Positions 14,755 to 21,723 of a stretch of DNA of 24,489 nucleotides are shown piece after piece. Numbering within the stretch: position 1 is the first letter of the stretch; each line of letters starts with the position of its first letter. The stretch covers positions 1 through 24,489 of the forward strand of contig CAMYCX010000013.1 in the NCBI GenBank assembly GCA_947254705.1, in the 5' to 3' direction. The translations under genes were made by a program, and so were the position numbers. The notes under the pieces are model-generated. The model ran no database searches and was not told the origin of the DNA. It was given only the letters and a program-made list of their open reading frames with translations. This DNA is from an uncultured Veillonellaceae bacterium (GTDB taxonomy: Bacteria; Bacillota; Negativicutes; Veillonellales; Negativicoccaceae).

Positions 14755-16430
14755 TTCTCTCCTTGTTCGGACGAGGCGGACATCTCATTTTTCAATGCAT
14801 TCGACAACCGACGCACCTGTTCCGGCGAACGCAAATCCGCATTCGTCATTCCCATTTTCGCCAGCGCCTCTTTCATCATCAAGACATGCGGATGATCCGC
14901 ATATCGTTCATCATCCATATATTTGGCCAGTTGTGTCATCATCATGCTGACAAACATATCATCGGCATTCGGCATCTCGCTTTCTTCCGATGATGACACC
15001 ATTTCATCCTGCCGTGCCACATCGTCTACACGCGGCGCGATGACATCTTCCCGCTCGAGCATACTCATCATTTCCGTCACCGACTGAATCAGATTATCAT
15101 GCCAGAACTGCCCGGCCGGTGTCATTCGCAACAAATCGCGTTCGACCGTTACCAATCCTTTTTGCTCCCATATGGCAAGCACCGGACGGAGTTCTTCCAC
15201 CGGATTGACCTGCCATTTGCGGGCAAGTTCCCGTCCGTCAAGGTACATGCCTTCCATATGACGCATTATTTCGCCGATAAAGGCATAATGCTCCTGGGGT
15301 CCCGCCATAAATTGAATCGGTTTACGTCCTGCCATCACTGCATCAATATATTCCGGTAAACTGCGATAATTCATCATTCCGTAGCCGGAGAGCTTGCCTC
15401 CCGCACCGCAACCGAACTGAATAATATCGCGATTTCCTTTAGTCAGCGTATTGTACACGCTGCGTTCCCGACGGCCGTTCGCCCAATGACTGACATCCAC
15501 ACGGTTAATCGCACCGCGCATCCGCATATCTTCGAGAGCGTGCATAAACATATCCGCCTGCTGTGCCGTCGTCGCGGCGGCCGGCAATTTTCCCGACTCA
15601 ATCGCCCGATGCAAATCACTGTCCGGGAAAATATTCAGTTGGTATAAATCACCGCCGTGCAATCCCAAATCATACTGCAAATCCAAATCTTCCTGCCAAT
15701 TTTCCATCGTCTGATACGGCAGCCCGAACATCAGATCGATGATCACCGCGACATTGCCCGTTTGGACCATGTAGTCCAGTCGGTCAATAACCGTTTGTTT
15801 ATCGTCAATGCGTCCGACCGACTTGCGAACGCGTGTATCAAAAGACTGCACCCCGATGGAGATACGATTGATTCCGACCGCCAGTATCGCATCGACATAC
15901 GCCGGAGTGAAGTCGTTGATCCGACCTTCCAGTGTGATCTCACAATCGTTGGCCAGCGGCAAGTACTGTCTGAGTACCGCCACAATACGACCTATATTTT
16001 CCGCCGACAGTGCAGACGGTGTACCACCGCCGAAGTATACCGCTTCGATCGGCCGCCCTTGCAATCGGTGCGCCCCATCAACCTGTGCGATTTCTTCGAC
16101 CAACGCATCGACATAGTTATCCATTAACTCATCGGAACTGAAATTTTGGAAAAAGCCGCAATACAGGCATTTGCGATCGCAAAACGGCACATGTACATAT
16201 ACCGACCGTCCGTCGCCGCGATACTCCTGCGCCATCAGCTCCGTCCATATTTTTTGCTGTTCAGCGGGATTCATAATCGGAATACCGCCGCGTCCGGCAT
16301 GGACAACCCTTTTTTTGCCGAAGGCTTCATGCAAGCCATCTGCAGTATCACGGCCGACGATCCACTCACGTTCTTCAGGCGGCATTTGTGCCAACAATGC
16401 CATCAATGTATCGTGCGTCGTTGTCATCAT
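14751..16430 (-). CDS. hutW: ChuW/HutW-type radical SAM enzyme for anaerobic haem degradation
   Basis: This 559-residue protein is a HemN-related radical SAM enzyme. The cluster-binding motif is CDRKCLYC (Cys84, Cys88, Cys91), and GGGTPS follows at residues 134-139. Haem-uptake context together with NPAEQQKIWTELM before the radical SAM core and WANGRRERSVYN later point to the ChuW/HutW branch rather than to coproporphyrinogen dehydrogenase HemN or the chaperone HemW. ChuW opens the haem ring without oxygen, giving anaerobilin and freeing iron. The C-terminal 100 or so residues, acidic and Met-rich after the winged-helix-like part, seem longer than usual. It directly follows the flavodoxin gene: the stop abuts ATG at 16428-16430, and a second ATG at 16425-16427 has a better spaced AAGGA. 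HutW function is inferred, not proven. Confidence 0.82.
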   Translation of the reverse strand: MMTTTHDTLMALLAQMPPEEREWIVGRDTADGLHEAFGKKRVVHAGRGGIPIMNPAEQQKIWTELMAQEYRGDGRSVYVHVPFCDRKCLYCGFFQNFSSDELMDNYVDALVEEIAQVDGAHRLQGRPIEAVYFGGGTPSALSAENIGRIVAVLRQYLPLANDCEITLEGRINDFTPAYVDAILAVGINRISIGVQSFDTRVRKSVGRIDDKQTVIDRLDYMVQTGNVAVIIDLMFGLPYQTMENWQEDLDLQYDLGLHGGDLYQLNIFPDSDLHRAIESGKLPAAATTAQQADMFMHALEDMRMRGAINRVDVSHWANGRRERSVYNTLTKGNRDIIQFGCGAGGKLSGYGMMNYRSLPEYIDAVMAGRKPIQFMAGPQEHYAFIGEIMRHMEGMYLDGRELARKWQVNPVEELRPVLAIWEQKGLVTVERDLLRMTPAGQFWHDNLIQSVTEMMSMLEREDVIAPRVDDVARQDEMVSSSEESEMPNADDMFVSMMMTQLAKYMDDERYADHPHVLMMKEALAKMGMTNADLRSPEQVRRLSNALKNEMSASSEQGEK

Positions 16431-16934
16431 TCATCCTTCTTTCATTGCCAATGCCGCCCGGATCGCTGCGGCAGCCTCCCGCAAATCCGCCGCATCCGGA
16501 TGTGACGCTGCCGCTGCCCAACGGGCCCGACTTTCCGGCGTCGGTGCATGCGGATGCCCTTCCGGGAACTTGGCAAACATAGCCAGCAATTTCGGATCAA
16601 TCGCCCCCTGACAAAGGAATTCACCAATGACCGTGTTATCTTTTTCTACCAACATCCGTGCCGCCTTCTTACAATCGGCCGCATGCGGCGATGTCGGTGA
16701 AGCGCCGAGGGTTCCGAATAAAAATACCCGTTTACCGCGGAGCGACTGTAAAAATTTCACGGCCGAATCATTCGGTTGCCCTTTGTCCACCCAATAGCCG
16801 ACCGCCACCGTGTCCGTTGTCACGGTCGGTGCATTCGCCATATCCTGCGCCGTCACGCCTACAGCCTGTGCAATCGCCTCCGCGACCCGTTTCGTATTTC
16901 CTGTCATCGTTGCATATACAACTGTTATCGACAT
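16431..16934 (-). CDS. Flavodoxin-family protein of the haem operon
   Basis: This 167-residue protein has the flavodoxin phosphate loop TMTGNTKRVAEAI at about residues 9-21. The other FMN-contact regions read GYWVDKGQPND and LFGTLGASPTSPHA, followed by GEFLCQGAIDPKL and a HPHAPTPES segment. This layout fits the Flavodoxin_3-like group rather than classical ferredoxin-substituting flavodoxins. As first gene upstream of a ChuW-like enzyme it is the likely electron donor, a haem or anaerobilin handling protein, or both. To my knowledge, a flavodoxin-family partner (HmuF) of a similar radical SAM enzyme (HmuW) is described from Fusobacterium nucleatum. The ATG at 16932-16934 has GGAGG 7 bases upstream. 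Ligand residues for haem cannot be assigned from sequence alone. Confidence 0.85.
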   Translation of the reverse strand: MSITVVYATMTGNTKRVAEAIAQAVGVTAQDMANAPTVTTDTVAVGYWVDKGQPNDSAVKFLQSLRGKRVFLFGTLGASPTSPHAADCKKAARMLVEKDNTVIGEFLCQGAIDPKLLAMFAKFPEGHPHAPTPESRARWAAAASHPDAADLREAAAAIRAALAMKEG

Positions 16935-16950
16935 ATGTACCCTCCCTCTT

Positions 16951-16968
16951 TATCGAGCATTTTCGATA
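16951..16968 (-). promoter_or_regulatory. Small inverted repeat before the flavodoxin ribosome binding site
   Basis: TATCGA and TCGATA flank six bases, between the leader hairpin and the ribosome binding site. It could be an operator half-site pair or a weak RNA hairpin. No known consensus is matched. Confidence 0.3.
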
Positions 16969-16977
16969 TTTGAACAT

Positions 16978-17030
16978 AAAAAACGACTACCGTCATAGCG
17001 TTGTCCAATCCACCCTGACTGTAGTCGTTT
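16978..17030 (-). promoter_or_regulatory. Terminator-like hairpin in the leader of the haem operon (candidate attenuator)
   Basis: Ten-base arms (16981-16990 with 17021-17030) pair perfectly. One mismatch follows, then four more pairs (16992-16995 with 17016-17019), closing a 20-base loop. Read on the minus strand, the stem ends in six T, as in an intrinsic terminator. The only promoter that can feed it is the operon's own at 17063-17091, because the next gene upstream is divergent. A terminator in one's own leader suggests attenuation; the signal is unknown. Confidence 0.65.
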
Positions 17031-17062
17031 GTAAACATCATCAAACTGTACCTACTGTTACT

Positions 17063-17091
17063 ATTATAGCAATAAAAATGCCCAATGATAA
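17063..17091 (-). promoter_or_regulatory. Promoter of the haem operon (extended -10)
   Basis: On the minus strand TGCTATAAT is an extended -10 element (TATAAT at 17063-17068). TTATCA (17086-17091) lies 17 bases upstream as a moderate -35 box. The expected start near 17056 gives a leader of about 120 bases before the flavodoxin gene. I found no convincing 19-bp Fur box over it. Confidence 0.7.
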
Positions 17092-17150
17092 GACTTTACC
17101 GAAAAATATTTTATTTCCGTCACTTTTCACCTTCCCTTATCCGTCTCCCC

Positions 17151-17179
17151 TTGCAGGCAGAAAGGATAATCGGTATACT
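17151..17179 (+). promoter_or_regulatory. Promoter of the divergent membrane-protein gene
   Basis: TTGCAG (17151-17156) is followed after 17 bases by TATACT (17174-17179). The start near 17186 gives a leader of about 25 bases with an AAAGGAG ribosome binding site (17197-17203). The gap of roughly 60 bases to the oppositely oriented haem promoter leaves room for a shared regulator. Confidence 0.7.
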
Positions 17180-17211
17180 AAAAGAATAATGAAGATAAAG
17201 GAGATTAGATT

Positions 17212-18156
17212 ATGGATTTTTTGATGGCCATGTTGCCGTATTTCAATATCGGCTTTTTCGGGGCAATTGTCGCCCGCTTTACCGGGATGAACCTGTCGGT
17301 ACTCGTACTGTGCTCAGTACTGTATCTCGGTGCAACGCCCGTACAGGCAGTCGGTATGCTGCTCACCTTTCTCTCGTTCATGCTGCTGACCCGACACACG
17401 CAAAACACCCGTCTTACATGGAAAAATATGCGTATTTTTCACAGTTGGCGGATTTTGATTCCCGTATTGTTTGTCGTGCTGACCATCAGTATTAATCCGT
17501 TTTATGCCATTGCTGCCTTTATCGGTTTCTTCCTGATGGAAGTCATGGCTTATCTCTATGCGGAGCTACCGGCCGATGAAAAAATCACCAAACGGCAATG
17601 GCTCACATGGACGGCCATCGGTACGGCCGCCGGTGTGCTCGGCTTATTTCTGCTCAGTTTCATTCCCGCAACATGGTACTATCTCATTGTCGGTCTCGTC
17701 ATTTTGGCCATTTGTGCCTTTGCCTATACCGCCGGCAATCACCGCAACCGTTTCAGCGCCTACTGGGATACCGTTATTTACGGCAGTTGGATATTGCTCG
17801 GCGCCTTCGGCTTTGAGCTTTCCGACTGGCTGACCGATTTGCAACGAACGAAAAACACGGCACTCATGCGTTACTTGCCGCTGATCACTGTACCGGTCGT
17901 CTTTCTTGTCTTTGTCGCCGGGCATATCATGTACGGCACGTTGACACTGTCCGGGCTGATTCTTGCCGTGGCAGCCACTATCGGTGTACGTTTCTTCGGT
18001 CTGTATGAAGTATCCGGTCGCGGCAGTTTCAACCTTATCGCCATCGCCATGGCGGTACTGACAGTTCTGACATTGTTCCTGGTACAACCCGCTCCGACAG
18101 GAGTCACTGATTTACTTTATATGGATTTACCGTTCTCCTTCCCCTGGAGCGAGTAA
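17212..18156 (+). CDS. Unidentified multi-pass membrane protein
   Basis: This 314-residue protein is the only gene on the plus strand, and I do not recognise it with confidence. About nine or ten hydrophobic segments cover most of its length. Loops are basic around residues 60-80 (RHTQNTRLTWKNMR), and the C-terminal tail is short (FPWSE). The N-terminal part, with LGATPVQAVGMLLTFLSF, faintly resembles the repeat of TauE/SafE (TSUP) anion exporters, but the glycine-rich TSUP motif is not evident, so this remains a guess. The start is secure: ATG at 17212-17214 with AAAGGAG. It is divergent from the haem operon and ends at a strong terminator, hence monocistronic. The location suggests, without proof, a link to haem or metal handling. 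Confidence 0.75.
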   Translation: MDFLMAMLPYFNIGFFGAIVARFTGMNLSVLVLCSVLYLGATPVQAVGMLLTFLSFMLLTRHTQNTRLTWKNMRIFHSWRILIPVLFVVLTISINPFYAIAAFIGFFLMEVMAYLYAELPADEKITKRQWLTWTAIGTAAGVLGLFLLSFIPATWYYLIVGLVILAICAFAYTAGNHRNRFSAYWDTVIYGSWILLGAFGFELSDWLTDLQRTKNTALMRYLPLITVPVVFLVFVAGHIMYGTLTLSGLILAVAATIGVRFFGLYEVSGRGSFNLIAIAMAVLTVLTLFLVQPAPTGVTDLLYMDLPFSFPWSE

Positions 18157-18192
18157 TTTATTTTGACTGCCATTGACAAATACAGATATACA

Positions 18193-18222
18193 AAAACGGA
18201 GACCCTAGGGTCTCCGTTTTTT
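18193..18222. terminator. Bidirectional intrinsic terminator
   Basis: The palindrome AAAACGGAGACC/GGTCTCCGTTTT closes a CTAG loop, with T runs on both strands (six on plus, five on minus). It lies between two convergent genes and should stop the membrane-protein transcript from the left and the tig-to-SLH-gene transcript from the right. Confidence 0.92.
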
Positions 18223-18255
18223 GTCGACATAAATAGATGACTTGATGTTCCTGTA

Positions 18256-18702
18256 TTATTTTATCGCATAAGTCAAATTAACCCGCGCGCGGGCATCCGT
18301 TTTATGCTCTGTCGCGTCATCCTGACGGCGCACACGAACATCTCCGCCGATGCGCCAATGATCACGTGCAGCTCCCTTCGGGCCACGCACGCCCAGTGCA
18401 TCCAGCTCCCGCTTATACTCACGACACGCCGTGATGACATCCGCATCATTCTGCGGTGTGGCAGGATTTTCCAATACTGCCGCCAAGGCTTGCGCCAACT
18501 CGTATCGTGTCAAATGCGCGCGGGCAAGCAAGCCCTCGTCATATCCTGTGGCATATCCTGCTACGATTAACGCTGCTGCCGCTCGATATCCCGGCGTGTT
18601 CTTTTCCGCTTCCGCAAACACATTAGGTGCATACGGATTATAGGCCGTCACCGCTAACGGAAACAAGCATGCCGCCATCCATGCGATAACGAAACGTTTC
18701 AT
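18256..18702 (-). CDS. Small exported SLH-domain, OmpM-like protein
   Basis: This 148-residue protein has a signal peptide (MKRFVIAWMAACLFPLAVTA). One S-layer-homology-like unit follows at about residues 38-75 (ALIVAGYATGYDEG, then LTRYELAQALAAVLE), then a linker (ELDALGVRG) and a short stretch GGDVRVRRQDD...ARARVNLTY. The order SLH, LGVR linker, then a GDxRxR strand is that of OmpM, the porin-like protein by which Negativicutes tie the outer membrane to cell-wall polyamine. OmpM is several times longer; here the barrel stops after about one strand pair. The gene ends cleanly before a terminator and overlaps engB by four bases (ATGA, GAGGAGG before it), so it looks intact, not decaying. Function is unknown; a small wall-binding envelope protein is the best reading. 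Confidence 0.75.
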   Translation of the reverse strand: MKRFVIAWMAACLFPLAVTAYNPYAPNVFAEAEKNTPGYRAAAALIVAGYATGYDEGLLARAHLTRYELAQALAAVLENPATPQNDADVITACREYKRELDALGVRGPKGAARDHWRIGGDVRVRRQDDATEHKTDARARVNLTYAIK

Positions 18703-19349
18703 GCTTCCTCCTCGTCAATAAATGTTTCGATCACGCCGAGCAAGCGTTCACGGTTTGTGTGTTTAAGCGAAGAGTAAAGCAACGGCGGATAATCGGCCGG
18801 ATAGTTCCGCCCCAATTCCTGTAAATTTTTCTGCTTGTCATGCTGATTCAGTTTATCCGCTTTCGTACCGATCACCTGTAACGGCATCCCCAGACTGCGC
18901 AGCCATTGATATGCTTTGGCATCGATCGGCAACGCCGGATGACGCAAATCAATCAGCAGACACATGAGTGCCAATTCCTTGGAATTTTCAACATAATCGG
19001 CAATAAATTGCGACCAGGTATCCCGATTTTGCCCGCTCGTTTTCGCAAACCCATATCCCGGCAAATCGACCAGATACCAATGTTGCTCCGTTGTACGTGC
19101 ATCGCCGCCGCCGACGAGATCACGACGTGAGCGAATCGCAAAATAATTAATAGTACGCGTCTTGCCCGGCTCACGACTGACCATCGCTAAACCGCGATGA
19201 TTGCACAGTGAGTTAATCAATGAAGACTTGCCGACATTGGAACGTCCGATAAATGCGATTTCTTTCTTCTTGTCTTTTTTCATTTGTGCCGGATTCACTG
19301 CCGAAAGCAAATATTTCGACTCAACAATCCGAAACCGTTCCTGTTCCAT
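18699..19349 (-). CDS. engB: Ribosome biogenesis GTPase EngB (YsxC/YihA)
   Basis: This 216-residue GTPase takes part in late 50S subunit assembly. Motifs are G1 GRSNVGKSS at residues 35-43, G2 within GKTRT at 62-66, G3 DLPGYGF at 95-101, G4 TKADKL and a G5-like SSLK near the end. Between G2 and G3 it has a somewhat longer loop (RRDLVGGGDARTT) than common. I start it at ATG 19347-19349, which shares one base with the lon stop codon (TGATG); an in-frame TTG lies one codon earlier. No strong ribosome binding site is seen, consistent with translational coupling to lon. The lon-engB order is common in Bacillota. Confidence 0.95.
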   Translation of the reverse strand: MEQERFRIVESKYLLSAVNPAQMKKDKKKEIAFIGRSNVGKSSLINSLCNHRGLAMVSREPGKTRTINYFAIRSRRDLVGGGDARTTEQHWYLVDLPGYGFAKTSGQNRDTWSQFIADYVENSKELALMCLLIDLRHPALPIDAKAYQWLRSLGMPLQVIGTKADKLNQHDKQKNLQELGRNYPADYPPLLYSSLKHTNRERLLGVIETFIDEEEA

Positions 19350-21670
19350 CAAACCACCATCGCTTTTTGTAATACTTCGTCCATATGCCGGACGAAAATA
19401 AATGTCAACTCATTTCGTACCGAGTCCGGAATATCCTCTAAGTCACGTTGATTTTCTCGCGGCAATAAGATGCGACGAATACCGATACGATGTGCCGCTA
19501 AAACCTTCTCTTTAATACCGCCGACGGGCAATACATTTCCCCGCAAGGTAATCTCTCCCGTCATCGCGGTATCCGCACGCACGGCGCGCCCCGTAGCCGC
19601 CGAGGCGATAGCCGTCGCCATGGTAATTCCCGCCGAAGGACCGTCTTTCGGAATTGCCCCTTCCGGCAAATGGATGTGAATATCCGTTTTTTCCCAATAT
19701 TTTTCGTCAATGCCCCATTTTTCGGATCGGCTGCGAACATAGGTGTAGGCCGCTTGCGCCGATTCTTTCATCACATCGCCAAGTTGCCCCGTCAATATCA
19801 TTTTACCCGAACCGCGCATTGCTGTCACTTCCGTATTGAGCACTTCACCGCCGACTTGCGTCCACGCCAGTCCCGTAACACGACCGACTTCATCACGACG
19901 TTCCGCCGCTGTCGGCAAATAACGCGCTGCCCCAAGCAATTCCGGAATACGCTTGACCGTCACCGAACGTGCGTCTTCACCCAAAATTTTTGCTTTGGCT
20001 GTTTTACGACAAATTTTTCCGATGACCCGTTCCAGCTGTCGTACTCCCGCTTCGCGCGTATATTCACGGATCAGTTTGAGCAGTACCGCATCGCTCATCC
20101 TCGTATCCCGTTTTGTCAATCCCGCTTCTTCGGTCTGTCGCGGCAAAAGATAGCGTTTTGCGATTTCCAGCTTTTCCCAATCCGTATAGCTCGAAAGCTC
20201 AATGACCTCCATTCGATCGAGCAGCGGTTGCGGAATCGTCGCTGTCGTGTTGGCCGTCATCAGGAAAAAGACATCGGAAAAATCAAACGGGATCTCGATA
20301 AAATGATCACTGAACTGATCATTTTGCGCCGGATCAAGCAATTCCAACAATGCCGCCGCCGGGTCTCCCCGAAAATCCGTTCCCAATTTGTCAATTTCAT
20401 CCAATAAAAACACGGGATTCTTTGTCTTGGCTCGCACAATTCCCTGAATCATCCGACCCGGCATCGCCCCGATATACGTCCGCCGATGTCCGCGGATTTC
20501 CGATTCATCATGCACCCCGCCTAACGAAACGCGAGCAAATGCCGCACCGAGTGCGCGTGCAATGGAGCGGGCAAGACTGGTCTTACCCGTTCCGGGCGGC
20601 CCTACTAAGCACAAAATCGGTGATTTTTGTGCGCGTGTCAATTGCCGCACGGCCAAATGCTCCAAGATCCGTTCTTTGATTGTTTCCAATCCGTAATGAT
20701 CATCATCCAGCACTTGACGCGCATGTGATAAATCCAAGTTCAATTCCGTTTCTGTATTCCACGGCAAGTCAAAGATCCATTCCAGATAATTGCGAATGAC
20801 CGCCGCATCCGGCGTCATCGGAGGTGTCCGTTCCAAGCGACGGATTTCCTTTTCGATTTTTTCCTTCTTTTCATCGTCAAGTGCAAGTTCCGCCAGCCGT
20901 CGACGATACTCCTCCACTTCCTCGTCCACATCGGCCCGGTCCCCCAACTCATCACGAATGACGCGCAATTTTTCCCGCAGGTAATACTCTCTCTGGTTTT
21001 TATCCATACCGCGTCGTACTTCCGTATTCAACTGCTGTTCGAGTTTCGTGACTTCCTGCTCCGTCAGAAGCAACCGACGCGCTTCGTGCAAGCGGCGATA
21101 AATACTGGCTTCACCGAGTAATGACTGACGTGCGTCGACGGTCAAGGTCAAATGTGTTGCCACAAAGTCCGCCACTTGTCCCGGATCTCCCAGCCGCATG
21201 AACTTCGCCAGGGCATCTTCTTCGATGCCCATATCGACCGTTCGCGCCAATTCCCCAAAACGGCGAATCACGTCGCGGCGATATGTTTCAATCATCGCGG
21301 TGCCTTCATTTACTTCATGAAAATCACCTGCTTCCGCGGTGATCATCCCGTGTTCTTCTTTCACGGCACACACGCAAACGCGGGTAATCCCTTCAATCAG
21401 GATCCGCAATACCCCGTCCGGGAGTTGCAACACCTGCTTGACCTTAACCACCGTACCGACATCGTACAAATCGTCCGCATCGGGTGTTTCCGCATCCGCC
21501 GCCCGCTGCGCTACCACCAGCAAGTAGCCGTCCTCTTCCAATGTCTGTCGAACGGCGGTGAGAGAACGCTCACGCCCGACATCCAGTCCTGTCACCATGT
21601 ACGGAAACACCACCAAATCACGGACTGCCAAAACGGGCAACCGCATGGATGTTTCTTGCTGCTCTGTCAT
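19349..21670 (-). CDS. lon: ATP-dependent protease Lon (LonA)
   Basis: This 773-residue LonA degrades damaged and regulatory proteins in the cytoplasm. The N-terminal substrate domain (LPVLAVRDLVVFPYM) is followed by the AAA+ module, with Walker A GPPGTGKT at residues 357-364 and Walker B FLLDEID at 421-427. The protease domain carries Ser679 in PKDGPSAG and Lys722 in GGIKEKVLAAHR, the same numbers as in Escherichia coli. Length is normal. The ATG at 21668-21670 has AGGAGG four bases upstream, a tight spacing. A terminator lies between clpX and lon, and no promoter fits in the 28 bases after it. No HrcA (CIRCE) element was seen here. Confidence 0.98.
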   Translation of the reverse strand: MTEQQETSMRLPVLAVRDLVVFPYMVTGLDVGRERSLTAVRQTLEEDGYLLVVAQRAADAETPDADDLYDVGTVVKVKQVLQLPDGVLRILIEGITRVCVCAVKEEHGMITAEAGDFHEVNEGTAMIETYRRDVIRRFGELARTVDMGIEEDALAKFMRLGDPGQVADFVATHLTLTVDARQSLLGEASIYRRLHEARRLLLTEQEVTKLEQQLNTEVRRGMDKNQREYYLREKLRVIRDELGDRADVDEEVEEYRRRLAELALDDEKKEKIEKEIRRLERTPPMTPDAAVIRNYLEWIFDLPWNTETELNLDLSHARQVLDDDHYGLETIKERILEHLAVRQLTRAQKSPILCLVGPPGTGKTSLARSIARALGAAFARVSLGGVHDESEIRGHRRTYIGAMPGRMIQGIVRAKTKNPVFLLDEIDKLGTDFRGDPAAALLELLDPAQNDQFSDHFIEIPFDFSDVFFLMTANTTATIPQPLLDRMEVIELSSYTDWEKLEIAKRYLLPRQTEEAGLTKRDTRMSDAVLLKLIREYTREAGVRQLERVIGKICRKTAKAKILGEDARSVTVKRIPELLGAARYLPTAAERRDEVGRVTGLAWTQVGGEVLNTEVTAMRGSGKMILTGQLGDVMKESAQAAYTYVRSRSEKWGIDEKYWEKTDIHIHLPEGAIPKDGPSAGITMATAIASAATGRAVRADTAMTGEITLRGNVLPVGGIKEKVLAAHRIGIRRILLPRENQRDLEDIPDSVRNELTFIFVRHMDEVLQKAMVV

Positions 21671-21698
21671 ACTGCCTCCTTATCGGTCGATGCTATGT

Positions 21699-21721
21699 AA
21701 AAAGGCTCCCGGAGGAGCCTT
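21699..21721 (-). terminator. Intrinsic terminator between clpX and lon
   Basis: AAGGCTCC and GGAGCCTT form an 8-bp stem around a four-base loop, and on the minus strand five T follow. It sits two bases after the clpX stop codon and 28 bases before the lon start codon. Confidence 0.82.
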
Positions 21722-21723
21722 GC

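Noticed and set aside
17040..17200. Possible Fur boxes in the divergent promoter region (TTATCATT near 17084-17091, AATAATGAAGATAA near 17185-17198)
   Set aside because: Neither forms a 7-1-7 or 19-bp palindrome. They look like AT-rich promoter DNA, so iron control by Fur is not supported from sequence alone.
18173..18178. TTGACA hexamer after the divergent membrane-protein gene
   Set aside because: It leads straight into the two-way terminator with no gene behind it, so it is most likely chance.
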